From assembly GCA_025355255.1 (NCBI GenBank), contig JANYAA010000160.1:1-20135 (forward strand): a DNA stretch of 20,135 nt, read 5' to 3'. Positions 9,093-14,712 of this stretch are shown here, piece by piece (the stretch's first letter is position 1; every line of letters begins with the position of its first letter). Under the pieces are notes generated by a model, which did no database searches, was not told where the DNA came from, and was given only the letters and a program-made list of their open reading frames with translations. The stretch is from Chloroflexota bacterium. Its GTDB lineage: Bacteria; Chloroflexota; Limnocylindria; Limnocylindrales; CSP1-4. The position numbers and the translations under genes are program-made.

Positions 9093-10232
9093 CTAGTGCT
9101 CAATCTCGGGGTCCGGTGTCGTCACCGAGATGGCGCCATCGGCCTTACCCGTGATCTCAGCAGCAAAGCCGGCAAGCGACGGGATGACGGTGTCAAAGTC
9201 CACGTCCCAGCGGTGCGACGTGTGGAACAGGAACTCCCCGTACGGGCCTGAGGTCACCGTGACAGCCGAGACGCCGGGCAGGCGGCCCAGCGCCCGGCGA
9301 AACGAGGCCACGCTGGCCACCGACACGAGTCCGGTGACGATGATCTGGGTTGACCTGACCTCTGCCCCGGCATCGACCGCCGAGTGAGCGACCCCGGCCG
9401 GGGCAGCCGACACCGCCTTTGTGGGCGCGGCCTCCCCAAGGCTGGGGTCATGGACCGCCGCGGGCTGCGCGGCCTTGAGCGGCTCAGGCGCCGCCGCGCG
9501 TGCTGCGGGCGGCTCGACGACAAGCGACTCGGTGAGCAGGGCCGCCTCCGCCTCGGCCTCCGCCTCGTCCGCCGACCACGCGGGCTCCGCCTCGGCTTCA
9601 GCGGCGTCGGCATCGGACGCACTCAGCGTGTGCACCGGCGCGCTGGCCAGCGACGGCCAGGTCGGATCCGGGTTGAGGAACGGCTCGAGGGATGGCGGCT
9701 CGGGCATGGTCTCGGCAATCGTCGCGAGGCGAGCTGGGTCCTCCTCGGCCAGGAAGTGACGGAAGAACTCGTCCATGGTCGCGCGATAGGTGTTGACCGC
9801 CGCCTCCATCTGAGCGCTCCGCTCGCTGGCAACGGCCGCGTGTGCGGCAAGCTGCTCTTCGAGGAGGTGCTTGCGCGCTGCAGTGCGGGCGTCGGCCTCG
9901 ACCTTGATGCGCGCCGTCTCAGCCTTGGCCCACTCCCGGATGTCGGCGATGTCGTCCTCGGAGCGCATCCGGAGGGTGGCGGCGCCTCCAACCAGCTGCT
10001 CCTGGATGTGCTGCGAAACGCCCTTGGCCTCGTCCGCAACGACGGCAAGCTGGGCATCGCGGGCGGCTTCACTCGTGCGGCGGATGGCCGTGGCGAGATC
10101 GACAGCGAATTGGCTGAGCCGCCGGGGTGGCGTCGGCGCGGGCACATCGGCGGCATCGACGTATCCGGCCGCAGTCCGGGGCCCGGAGTCTGTGGCCGGC
10201 CAGTCCGCGTTGTTGGTGTCGGTCTTGGCCAT
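9093..10232 (-). CDS. Coiled-coil protein with C-terminal ferredoxin-like (HMA-like) domain, function unknown
   Basis: A 379-residue protein. An N-terminal low-complexity segment (1-35) is followed by a long helical, heptad-like, charged region (about 36-165: alternating Ala, Glu, Arg, Leu) likely to form a coiled coil. An Ala/Glu/Pro-rich linker with repeated E-A-E-A-E runs (about 195-290) separates it from a compact C-terminal domain (about 294-379). That domain starts T-Q-I-I-V-T-G-L, has R-R-A-L-G-R-L-P-G-V-S-A-V-T-V and ends with a second beta-alpha-beta unit, resembling heavy-metal-associated folds but without a C-x-x-C metal site. I recall this C-terminal domain in other Chloroflexota and actinobacterial proteins. 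The ATG at 10232 is chosen because AGAGGGA lies 5 nt upstream; the frame stays open into moaA's antisense, which is spurious. No signal peptide, so a cytoplasmic scaffold or regulator is possible (inference). Confidence 0.85.
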   Translation of the reverse strand: MAKTDTNNADWPATDSGPRTAAGYVDAADVPAPTPPRRLSQFAVDLATAIRRTSEAARDAQLAVVADEAKGVSQHIQEQLVGGAATLRMRSEDDIADIREWAKAETARIKVEADARTAARKHLLEEQLAAHAAVASERSAQMEAAVNTYRATMDEFFRHFLAEEDPARLATIAETMPEPPSLEPFLNPDPTWPSLASAPVHTLSASDADAAEAEAEPAWSADEAEAEAEAALLTESLVVEPPAARAAAPEPLKAAQPAAVHDPSLGEAAPTKAVSAAPAGVAHSAVDAGAEVRSTQIIVTGLVSVASVASFRRALGRLPGVSAVTVTSGPYGEFLFHTSHRWDVDFDTVIPSLAGFAAEITGKADGAISVTTPDPEIEH

Positions 10233-10270
10233 GGGGGTCCCTCTGCGGCGGCTTAGTGTCGCTCCAATGC

Positions 10271-10276
10271 ACCGTA
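10271..10276 (-). promoter_or_regulatory. Possible -10 box (TACGGT) for the coiled-coil gene
   Basis: On the minus strand TACGGT gives a predicted start near 10264 and a leader of about 32 nt carrying the AGAGGGA site. An overlapping alternative, TAAGGT, lies at 10277-10282. This promoter is divergent from that of moaA. Confidence 0.3.
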
Positions 10277-10364
10277 ACCTTAGCGCCGTTCCTGCTGGCA
10301 GTCTCCGGATGTACCGATTTGTCTCCCCGGAGGTACCTCGCGGCCACTTCGAGGCGAACCGGCC

Positions 10365-10370
10365 TAACAT
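10365..10370 (+). promoter_or_regulatory. -10 box (TAACAT) for moaA, leaderless geometry
   Basis: TAACAT is followed by exactly 6 nt and then the GTG start at 10377. There is no Shine-Dalgarno, so a leaderless mRNA beginning at the GTG is likely. No convincing -35 is seen. Confidence 0.55.
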
Positions 10371-10376
10371 GAGCGT

Positions 10377-11468
10377 GTGCAGGAATCCGATGAGCCCCAG
10401 TTGCCAGCAGAGGCCACCGCCGTAGGCGGCGCGGCGTTTGACGGATTGCCCGGCGTCGCGGACGCGCTCGGCCGAGCGCTGCGCGACCTCCGGATATCCG
10501 TGACAGACCGCTGCAATTTCCGCTGTCCCTACTGCATGCCAGCGGAGATCTTCGGCCGCGATTTTGCGTTTCTTCCGCACGCTCAGGTCCTCACGCTTGA
10601 GGAGATCGCCCGGTTGGCCGCGGTGTTCGCCGCCATCGGCGCCCGGAAACTGCGGATCACCGGGGGCGAGCCACTGGTGCGGCGGGATCTGCCCGTGCTG
10701 GTTGCGCAGCTGGCCGCGCTCCGAACACCCGACGGTGGTCCCCTGGATCTCACGCTCACCACCAACGGGTCTGGCCTCCTGCCGCTGGCCGTGCCCTTGG
10801 CCGAGGCCGGGCTGGCGCGGATCACCGTGAGCCTCGACTCGCTTGATGATGCGGTGTTTGGGGCGATGAACGGGGTGGACTTCCCGGTGTCTCGGGTGCT
10901 GGACGGGATTGCCGCGGCGCGGTCCGCAGGGCTCGCGCCCATCAAGATCAACACCGTTGTACGCCGCGGCCTCAATGAGGCGTCCATCCTGCCGCTCGCC
11001 CGCTGGGCGCGCGACGAGGGCTTGGTCCTGCGCTTCATCGAGTACATGGACGTGGGCCATTCCAACGGCTGGCGTCTGGACGATGTTGTCTCGGCGGACG
11101 AGATCCTCGCGGTACTTGGCGCAGCGTGGCCGCTGGAACCGCTCGCCGCTGACTACCGAGGCGAGGTAGCTGGCCGCTACCGCTATCTGGATGGCGGCGG
11201 TGAGGTCGGGGTGATCGCATCGGTCACCCGGCCGTTCTGCGGCGACTGCACCCGTGCCCGCCTCGCCGCGGACGGGATGCTCTACACGTGCCTGTTCGCG
11301 GGGTCCGGGCTCGACCTCAAGACCCCGCTTCGGGCCGGTGCCTCGGATGGCGAGCTGGCGGCGCTCATCCGCGCGACGTGGTCTGCCCGCGCGGACCGCT
11401 ACTCTGAGCTGCGGTCTGCAGCGACCAGCCGGCTGCCGAAGATCGAGATGTTCGCTCTCGGCGGCTGA
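10377..11468 (+). CDS. moaA: GTP 3',8-cyclase MoaA (molybdenum cofactor biosynthesis)
   Basis: A 363-residue radical SAM enzyme that converts GTP to (8S)-3',8-cyclo-7,8-dihydro-GTP, the first step of molybdopterin synthesis. The N-terminal cluster site is C-N-F-R-C-P-Y-C (Cys 46, 50, 53), preceded by R-I-S-V-T-D-R. The SAM-binding G-G-E-P follows (I-T-G-G-E-P-L-V-R-R). The C-terminal second 4Fe-4S site has C-G-D-C and a third Cys (288, 291, 305) in the canonical C-x2-C-x13-C spacing. The protein ends in the Gly-Gly tail required for catalysis in characterised MoaA. Length is slightly above the usual 330-340 because of an N-terminal extension of about 30 residues. GTG start chosen from the -10 spacing. 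No other mo- genes are in the window, so moaA stands alone here. The partner MoaC must lie elsewhere. Confidence 0.97.
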   Translation: MQESDEPQLPAEATAVGGAAFDGLPGVADALGRALRDLRISVTDRCNFRCPYCMPAEIFGRDFAFLPHAQVLTLEEIARLAAVFAAIGARKLRITGGEPLVRRDLPVLVAQLAALRTPDGGPLDLTLTTNGSGLLPLAVPLAEAGLARITVSLDSLDDAVFGAMNGVDFPVSRVLDGIAAARSAGLAPIKINTVVRRGLNEASILPLARWARDEGLVLRFIEYMDVGHSNGWRLDDVVSADEILAVLGAAWPLEPLAADYRGEVAGRYRYLDGGGEVGVIASVTRPFCGDCTRARLAADGMLYTCLFAGSGLDLKTPLRAGASDGELAALIRATWSARADRYSELRSAATSRLPKIEMFALGG

Positions 11469-11745
11469 GCCTGATTGCCTCTTCGGCCCAGGCGACCTAC
11501 CCGCCACCCATCCGTCGCGTGGCCCCTATGGCCACCTGCTGCGCGTCCCGTTGCACATTGGGCTGCTCTGCCACCCGGCTGCCCCGGCTCGCGCCAAACC
11601 GACCGGTTCTGGCGGATCTCGCGCGCCCGGTGCCCCATTGGTTGCAATCGGCACTGGGATGCGCAGCAGGGTGTCAGTCAACACCGCCCGGCTCTTGGGC
11701 CAGCCAGATAAGTGCCACCAAAGCCCCTTTGGGCATGCTGGGGGC
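11469..11745 (+). other. Gap between moaA and the broken XRE gene
   Basis: About 277 nt with no supported gene. Frame one stays open across it by chance from moaA, but the encoded peptide is Pro/Ala/Gly-rich and unlike a protein. Apart from the inverted repeat at 11718-11732, I see nothing in it. Confidence 0.5.
11718..11732 (+). promoter_or_regulatory. Inverted repeat just upstream of the broken XRE gene, possible operator
   Basis: Perfect 6-bp arms CCAAAG (11718-11723) and CTTTGG (11727-11732) are separated by CCC and end 13 nt before the ATG at 11746. Helix-turn-helix regulators often bind such sites to repress themselves, but no binding site is known for this protein. Confidence 0.3.
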
Positions 11746-12429
11746 ATGGCGACTCGAGAGACGGCGGAACAGCACGGCCGCCGCGAGGCCCGGCGGGCCG
11801 TCGCGGAGATCTGTGCCGAGTTTCGGGGGACGCGAGTGCGGCTGGGCCGAAGCCAGTCCACCGTTGCCCAAGCTGCCGAGTTCTCGAGGTCGTACTACGC
11901 GCGGATCGAGCGGGGGGGAGATCCGATCTTCCTCCTTTGGGGATCTTTGGGCGGTTGGGGCCGTTCTCGGCCTGGACCTGCGTCTGGCTGCGTACCCGGC
12001 CGGCGAGCCGGTTCATGACCACGTCCAGCTGCCCATGCTGCAGATCGCCCAAGGTCTCGTCGCCGCCGCAATCCCGTGGCGCACAGAGGTCACTTTGCCG
12101 ATTGCCGGCGACAGGCGGGCGTGGGATGCGGTCGCTATGACGCCCGACGGATGGACCGCCTTCGAGGCGATCAGCAAGCTTGGCGCCGTGGACGCCACCA
12201 TCCGCCGCGTGAATGGAAGCATCGCGACGATCCGCGAGTGGCCCGCGTTGTCCTGGTGGTGAACGACACTGCCCGCAACCGGGAAGCCATGCGAGTCGGC
12301 GCCGCGGTCCTGAGGTCGGACTTTCCGTTAGGCGGGCTGGAGGTCAAGCGTGCTCTCCGAGACGGCCACCACCCGCCGCTCAATGGGACCCTCATGGTTC
12401 GCCCGCGCCGAGGGATACCCCCGTCGTGA
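11746..12429 (+). pseudogene. XRE-family regulator disrupted by two compensating frameshifts
   Basis: Read across two frame changes this stretch encodes about 227 residues. Frame one (from ATG 11746) gives an XRE helix-turn-helix ending S-Y-Y-A-R-I-E-R. A run of seven Gs at 11912-11918 then holds one base too many: with six Gs the sequence would read R-G-E-I-R and continue in the next frame as A-V-G-A-V-L-G-L-D-L-R-L through W-R-T-E-V-T-L-P-I-A-G-D-R-R-A-W-D-A-V. Near 12224-12240 the frame returns to the first, giving A-R-V-V-L-V-V-N-D-T-A-R-N-R-E-A-M-R and ending at TAG/TGA-bounded 12429. The C-terminal part resembles domains fused to XRE in related bacteria and may be nuclease-fold-derived (from memory). 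Unshifted translation stops at 12018, leaving a 90-residue helix-turn-helix protein; the middle frame stops at 12262. It could be a true pseudogene, an assembly error, or a slippage-dependent gene. Confidence 0.7.
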
Positions 12430-12433
12430 CGGT

Positions 12434-12508
12434 CCATCCACAACATGTCCACATCGTGGACAAACTGGTGGATGGAATCGAGCGTCGGCAGCCCAAGTTG
12501 GTGGACAA
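12434..12508. repeat. Nested inverted repeats with four DnaA-box-like sites
   Basis: An inner palindrome TGTCCAC-ATC-GTGGACA (12446-12462) is nested between outer arms CCATCCAC (12434-12441) and GTGGATGG (12468-12475). Nine-base sites close to the high-GC DnaA box TTGTCCACA appear at 12445-12453 (ATGTCCACA, +), 12455-12463 (TTGTCCACG, -) and 12500-12508 (TTGTCCACC, -). CCATCCACA at 12434-12442 is a weaker match to TTATCCACA. The outer stem could also fold as an RNA hairpin after the broken gene. Confidence 0.5.
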
Positions 12509-12578
12509 CCCCGTTGGAGTTCGGGCGCCAGCCCCGTATCTTTCGTCTTGCCCGAAGGGGCCGCTAACGGAGGCCAGG

Positions 12579-12605
12579 AGCGGAGGCGATAGCCTCAAGA
12601 CCGCT
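12579..12605 (+). ncRNA. Bulged hairpin, possible structured RNA element
   Basis: AGCGG (12579-12583) pairs with CCGCT (12601-12605), and AGGC (12584-12587) with GCCT (12592-12595), around a GATA loop, with a 5-nt bulge (12596-12600) on one side. It sits directly before the 13-nt motif repeats. No known RNA family is recognised; expression is unproven. Confidence 0.25.
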
Positions 12606-12619
12606 TCGGACCGGAGGCC

Positions 12620-12732
12620 GAGATTGCATCAAGGCCAGGAAGCTGAGACGGCGTCGCAAGACGGTGTCGAGGGGACCACGGATCGAGATCACATCAAGAT
12701 CCGCCGGTGAGCCAAGTCTGAGATTGCATCAA
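12620..12732 (+). repeat. Three copies of a 13-nt motif, two in hairpin loops
   Basis: GAGATTGCATCAA occurs exactly at 12620-12632 and 12720-12732, and as GAGATCACATCAA at 12685-12697. The first copy is closed by GGCC/GGCC (12616-12619 with 12633-12636), with further possible pairs GCTTC/GAAGC outside. The second is closed by CGGATC/GATCCG (12679-12684 with 12698-12703). The third has no clear stem. Different stems around the same loop suggest selection on a stem-loop. No protein frame explains them. Confidence 0.5.
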
Positions 12733-12904
12733 TGACGCGGTTCGGCCCCGGGCCCTATCGGACGCTTCGTTGCCGGGGTACGGCAGCCCGCAAGGGTTGG
12801 CCGCCTCGGGGGCCCAGAGGGACGTGACTGGCATCCCGGTGTCAGTACTCCTTCTGGGCTTCGAAGCTTTAAGGGGTGTGCGGCGGGCGACTCCCCCCAC
12901 GGGC

Positions 12905-12910
12905 TAGACT
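12905..12910 (+). promoter_or_regulatory. -10 box (TAGACT) for purine nucleoside phosphorylase
   Basis: TAGACT lies 8 nt before the ATG at 12919, with no Shine-Dalgarno between, so the mRNA is probably leaderless or nearly so. A 10-bp palindrome sits about 38 nt upstream. Confidence 0.5.
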
Positions 12911-12918
12911 TCGGCCCC

Positions 12919-13779
12919 ATGAGCATGCTGCCCGGTGACCGCACCCTGCCGATTCCCCCCGTTGACCAGCCCGCGCGACTCGCCGCGCTCGTCGCTGCGG
13001 TTTGGGCGCGTACGCCGCTGGTGCCCAAGGTGGGGCTCGTCTTGGGCTCCGGGCTGGGATCCCTCGCCGACGGCCTTGAGGATGTGACGTCCATCCCCTT
13101 TGACGACCTCCCCGGCTGGCCTGCCGCCACCGCGCCCGGTCATGTCGGCCGTCTGCTCCTGGGGCGCCTCGCCGGCGTCACGGTTGTGGCGCTCCAGGGC
13201 CGCTTCCACCTGTACGAGGGCAACGATCCGGGGCTGGTGGTCCAGCCGATCCTGCTGTTCAAACAGCTCGGCGCCGAGATCGTGGTGCTCACCAACGCGG
13301 CAGGTGGCGTCAACCCCGCGTATCGCCCGGGCACCCTCATGGTCATCGCAGACCACATCAACCTCACCGGCAAGTCGCCCCTGCTGGGCCAGAACGCGGA
13401 CGAGCTGGGCGAGCACTTCACGGACCTCACGGATGTCTGGTCGCCGAGTCTGCGTGAGCGGCTCCACGCCGCGGGCGCAGTCGAAGCCGTGAAGCTGGAC
13501 GAGGGGATCTACGTGGGCCTGCTCGGCCCGAACTATGAGACCCCGGCCGAAGTCCGCATGCTGCGCGGCCTGGGTGCGGACGCCGTTGGCATGTCCACGG
13601 TGCTTGAGGCGATCGCCGCACGCTGGGTGGGTCTGGAGGTCTGCGGCGTGTCCCTGGTGACCAACGCCGGCGCGGGCTACGACGGCGTGCCGCTGGTCCA
13701 CGAGGACGTGCTGGCTGCTGGCGCCGAAGCCGGCCCGCGGCTCGCGAAGGTTCTGCGCCGCTTCATCGCTGGGCTCTAG
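12919..13779 (+). CDS. punA: Purine nucleoside phosphorylase, class I (trimeric type)
   Basis: A 286-residue PNP that splits inosine, guanosine and their deoxy forms with phosphate to free base and (deoxy)ribose-1-phosphate, in purine salvage. The phosphate-binding G-S-G-L-G (Ser 44), A-L-Q-G-R-F-H-L-Y-E-G, T-N-A-A-G-G-V-N, G-P-N-Y-E-T-P-A-E-V-R-M-L-R and V-G-M-S-T-V-L-E all match the trimeric class. Glu 207 and Asn 249 (V-T-N) correspond to the residues that recognise 6-oxopurines, so adenosine should be a poor substrate (family knowledge). Length agrees with bacterial punA/deoD2-type enzymes (270-290). The start is fixed by the -10 box 8 nt upstream; a second ATG two codons later is possible. 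It converges on thyX with only 24 nt between the stops and no visible terminator hairpin. Confidence 0.95.
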   Translation: MSMLPGDRTLPIPPVDQPARLAALVAAVWARTPLVPKVGLVLGSGLGSLADGLEDVTSIPFDDLPGWPAATAPGHVGRLLLGRLAGVTVVALQGRFHLYEGNDPGLVVQPILLFKQLGAEIVVLTNAAGGVNPAYRPGTLMVIADHINLTGKSPLLGQNADELGEHFTDLTDVWSPSLRERLHAAGAVEAVKLDEGIYVGLLGPNYETPAEVRMLRGLGADAVGMSTVLEAIAARWVGLEVCGVSLVTNAGAGYDGVPLVHEDVLAAGAEAGPRLAKVLRRFIAGL

Positions 13780-13803
13780 CTGGCGAGAGCCGCCTGATCG
13801 CGC

Positions 13804-14676
13804 TTAGTCGGCGACCGGGAGGTCTCGCCCCGCGGTCTTGGCCGCGGCCTTCTTCTCCGCCCAGGCGCCAAGCACCTCGTCCTTGTGCGGGCGGATAGGG
13901 CAGTGCCCGTCGCGGTTGTTGAACTCGTCGCAATAACCCAGCGGCACGCACTTGGGTGCCAGGAACGAGCCCAGGAACGGCGACACGCCAAAGACCTCGT
14001 GGCGGATCAGCTGGAAGAGCCGCCGGATCTCCCACTGAGCCATCGTGCAGAGCCGCAGCCCGCTCATGTGGATCAGCGCCCGCAGGTTCGTGGTCATCAC
14101 GAGGTTGGTGCGCGTGGCGTTGGGGAACACGAAGCGCGCATCCTCACCCGGGATGCCAGCCTCCAGCATGTCGCCGTACAGCCCAAGCGCGCCGTCCACC
14201 TGCTCCTCGTACCGCTCGCGCAGGGAGGCGTCGGCATCGGCAATGGTGGCCGGCAGCATGGTGGCCGCGCCCTTGAACTTCACATAACGCTGGCTCTGCT
14301 GGTCAAACGCCACGCCGGCACGGTGGCGGACGAGTTGGTGCGACAGCGTCCGCGACACGCCCGAGAGCGCAAACGTGAACACGATGTGCTCGATGGTTGA
14401 GCCGTGGCCGGATTCGATGACGTTGGAGATCAGCCGCTGCATCGCGGCCGCGTTGACCTCGCCATCGACGGCACGCCGGAAGATCTCCTGCGGGTCCAGC
14501 TCGGAGTAGCACGTGCGGCAGGCGGTGTAGACCAACGGCACATAGAAGCGCTCGACGATCTCCTTGTCCGGGAACAGGAGCGTCGCCTTCATGCCTAGCT
14601 CGTGGCGGCCGGGGTTGCGCGGGATCGCCGTCTTGACACGAGGCTGCGTGGGCTGGGGGGTGGACGCGTCTGCCAT
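13804..14676 (-). CDS. thyX: Flavin-dependent thymidylate synthase ThyX
   Basis: A 290-residue FAD enzyme making dTMP from dUMP with methylene-tetrahydrofolate and NADPH (EC 2.1.1.148). The core has S-T-I-E-H-I-V-F-T-F-A-L-S-G-V-S-R, then S-H-Q-L-V-R-H-R (Arg 117 to Arg 119), D-Q-Q-S-Q-R-Y and L-R-L-C-T-M-A-Q-W-E-I-R, all ThyX hallmarks. The signature here reads RHR, eight residues, then Ser 128, one more than the canonical RHRX7S. The protein is longer than typical ThyX (about 220-250), with an N-terminal Pro/Thr extension of about 25 residues and a C-terminal segment with three further Cys (C-V-P-L-G-Y-C and G-H-C-P). The ATG at 14676 is supported by TAGACT 6 nt upstream (leaderless). It lies 36 nt after the MFS gene. 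No thyA is visible. Confidence 0.95.
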   Translation of the reverse strand: MADASTPQPTQPRVKTAIPRNPGRHELGMKATLLFPDKEIVERFYVPLVYTACRTCYSELDPQEIFRRAVDGEVNAAAMQRLISNVIESGHGSTIEHIVFTFALSGVSRTLSHQLVRHRAGVAFDQQSQRYVKFKGAATMLPATIADADASLRERYEEQVDGALGLYGDMLEAGIPGEDARFVFPNATRTNLVMTTNLRALIHMSGLRLCTMAQWEIRRLFQLIRHEVFGVSPFLGSFLAPKCVPLGYCDEFNNRDGHCPIRPHKDEVLGAWAEKKAAAKTAGRDLPVAD

Positions 14677-14682
14677 GGGTGC

Positions 14683-14688
14683 AGTCTA
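14683..14688 (-). promoter_or_regulatory. -10 box (TAGACT) for thyX, leaderless geometry
   Basis: On the minus strand TAGACT is followed by exactly 6 nt and the ATG at 14676, without a Shine-Dalgarno. It gives thyX its own promoter inside the four-gene minus-strand cluster. Confidence 0.6.
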
Positions 14689-14712
14689 TCCGCCGCCGCC
14701 CGGTGCGGCCCG

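Larger units (their letters stand above)
12430..12918 (+). other. Gene-free stretch upstream of the purine nucleoside phosphorylase
   Basis: No supported coding region in 489 nt on either strand. It holds the inverted-repeat cluster (12434-12508), the bulged hairpin (12579-12605), the 13-nt motif copies (12620-12732), a perfect 10-bp palindrome GCTTCGAAGC (12858-12867) and the -10 box of the next gene. It is the longest intergenic region in the window. Confidence 0.6.

Noticed and set aside
10233..11507. Upstream extension of the coiled-coil gene into moaA antisense
   Set aside because: The extra sequence is antisense to moaA and a good ribosome binding site precedes the ATG at 10232.
12434..12508. 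Chromosomal origin of replication
   Set aside because: There is no AT-rich region and no dnaA, dnaN, rpmH or gidA neighbour; only imperfect boxes are present.
12392..12598. Minus-strand ORF over the inverted-repeat cluster
   Set aside because: It starts with TTG without a ribosome site, is Ser/Thr/Cys-rich with repeated L-S-T stretches that merely reflect the TTGTCCAC repeats, and matches nothing I know.
12595..12735. CRISPR array from the CAAG-spaced motif copies
   Set aside because: The repeat unit is only 13 nt, spacing is irregular (65 and 35 nt), the copies are not identical, and no cas gene is nearby.
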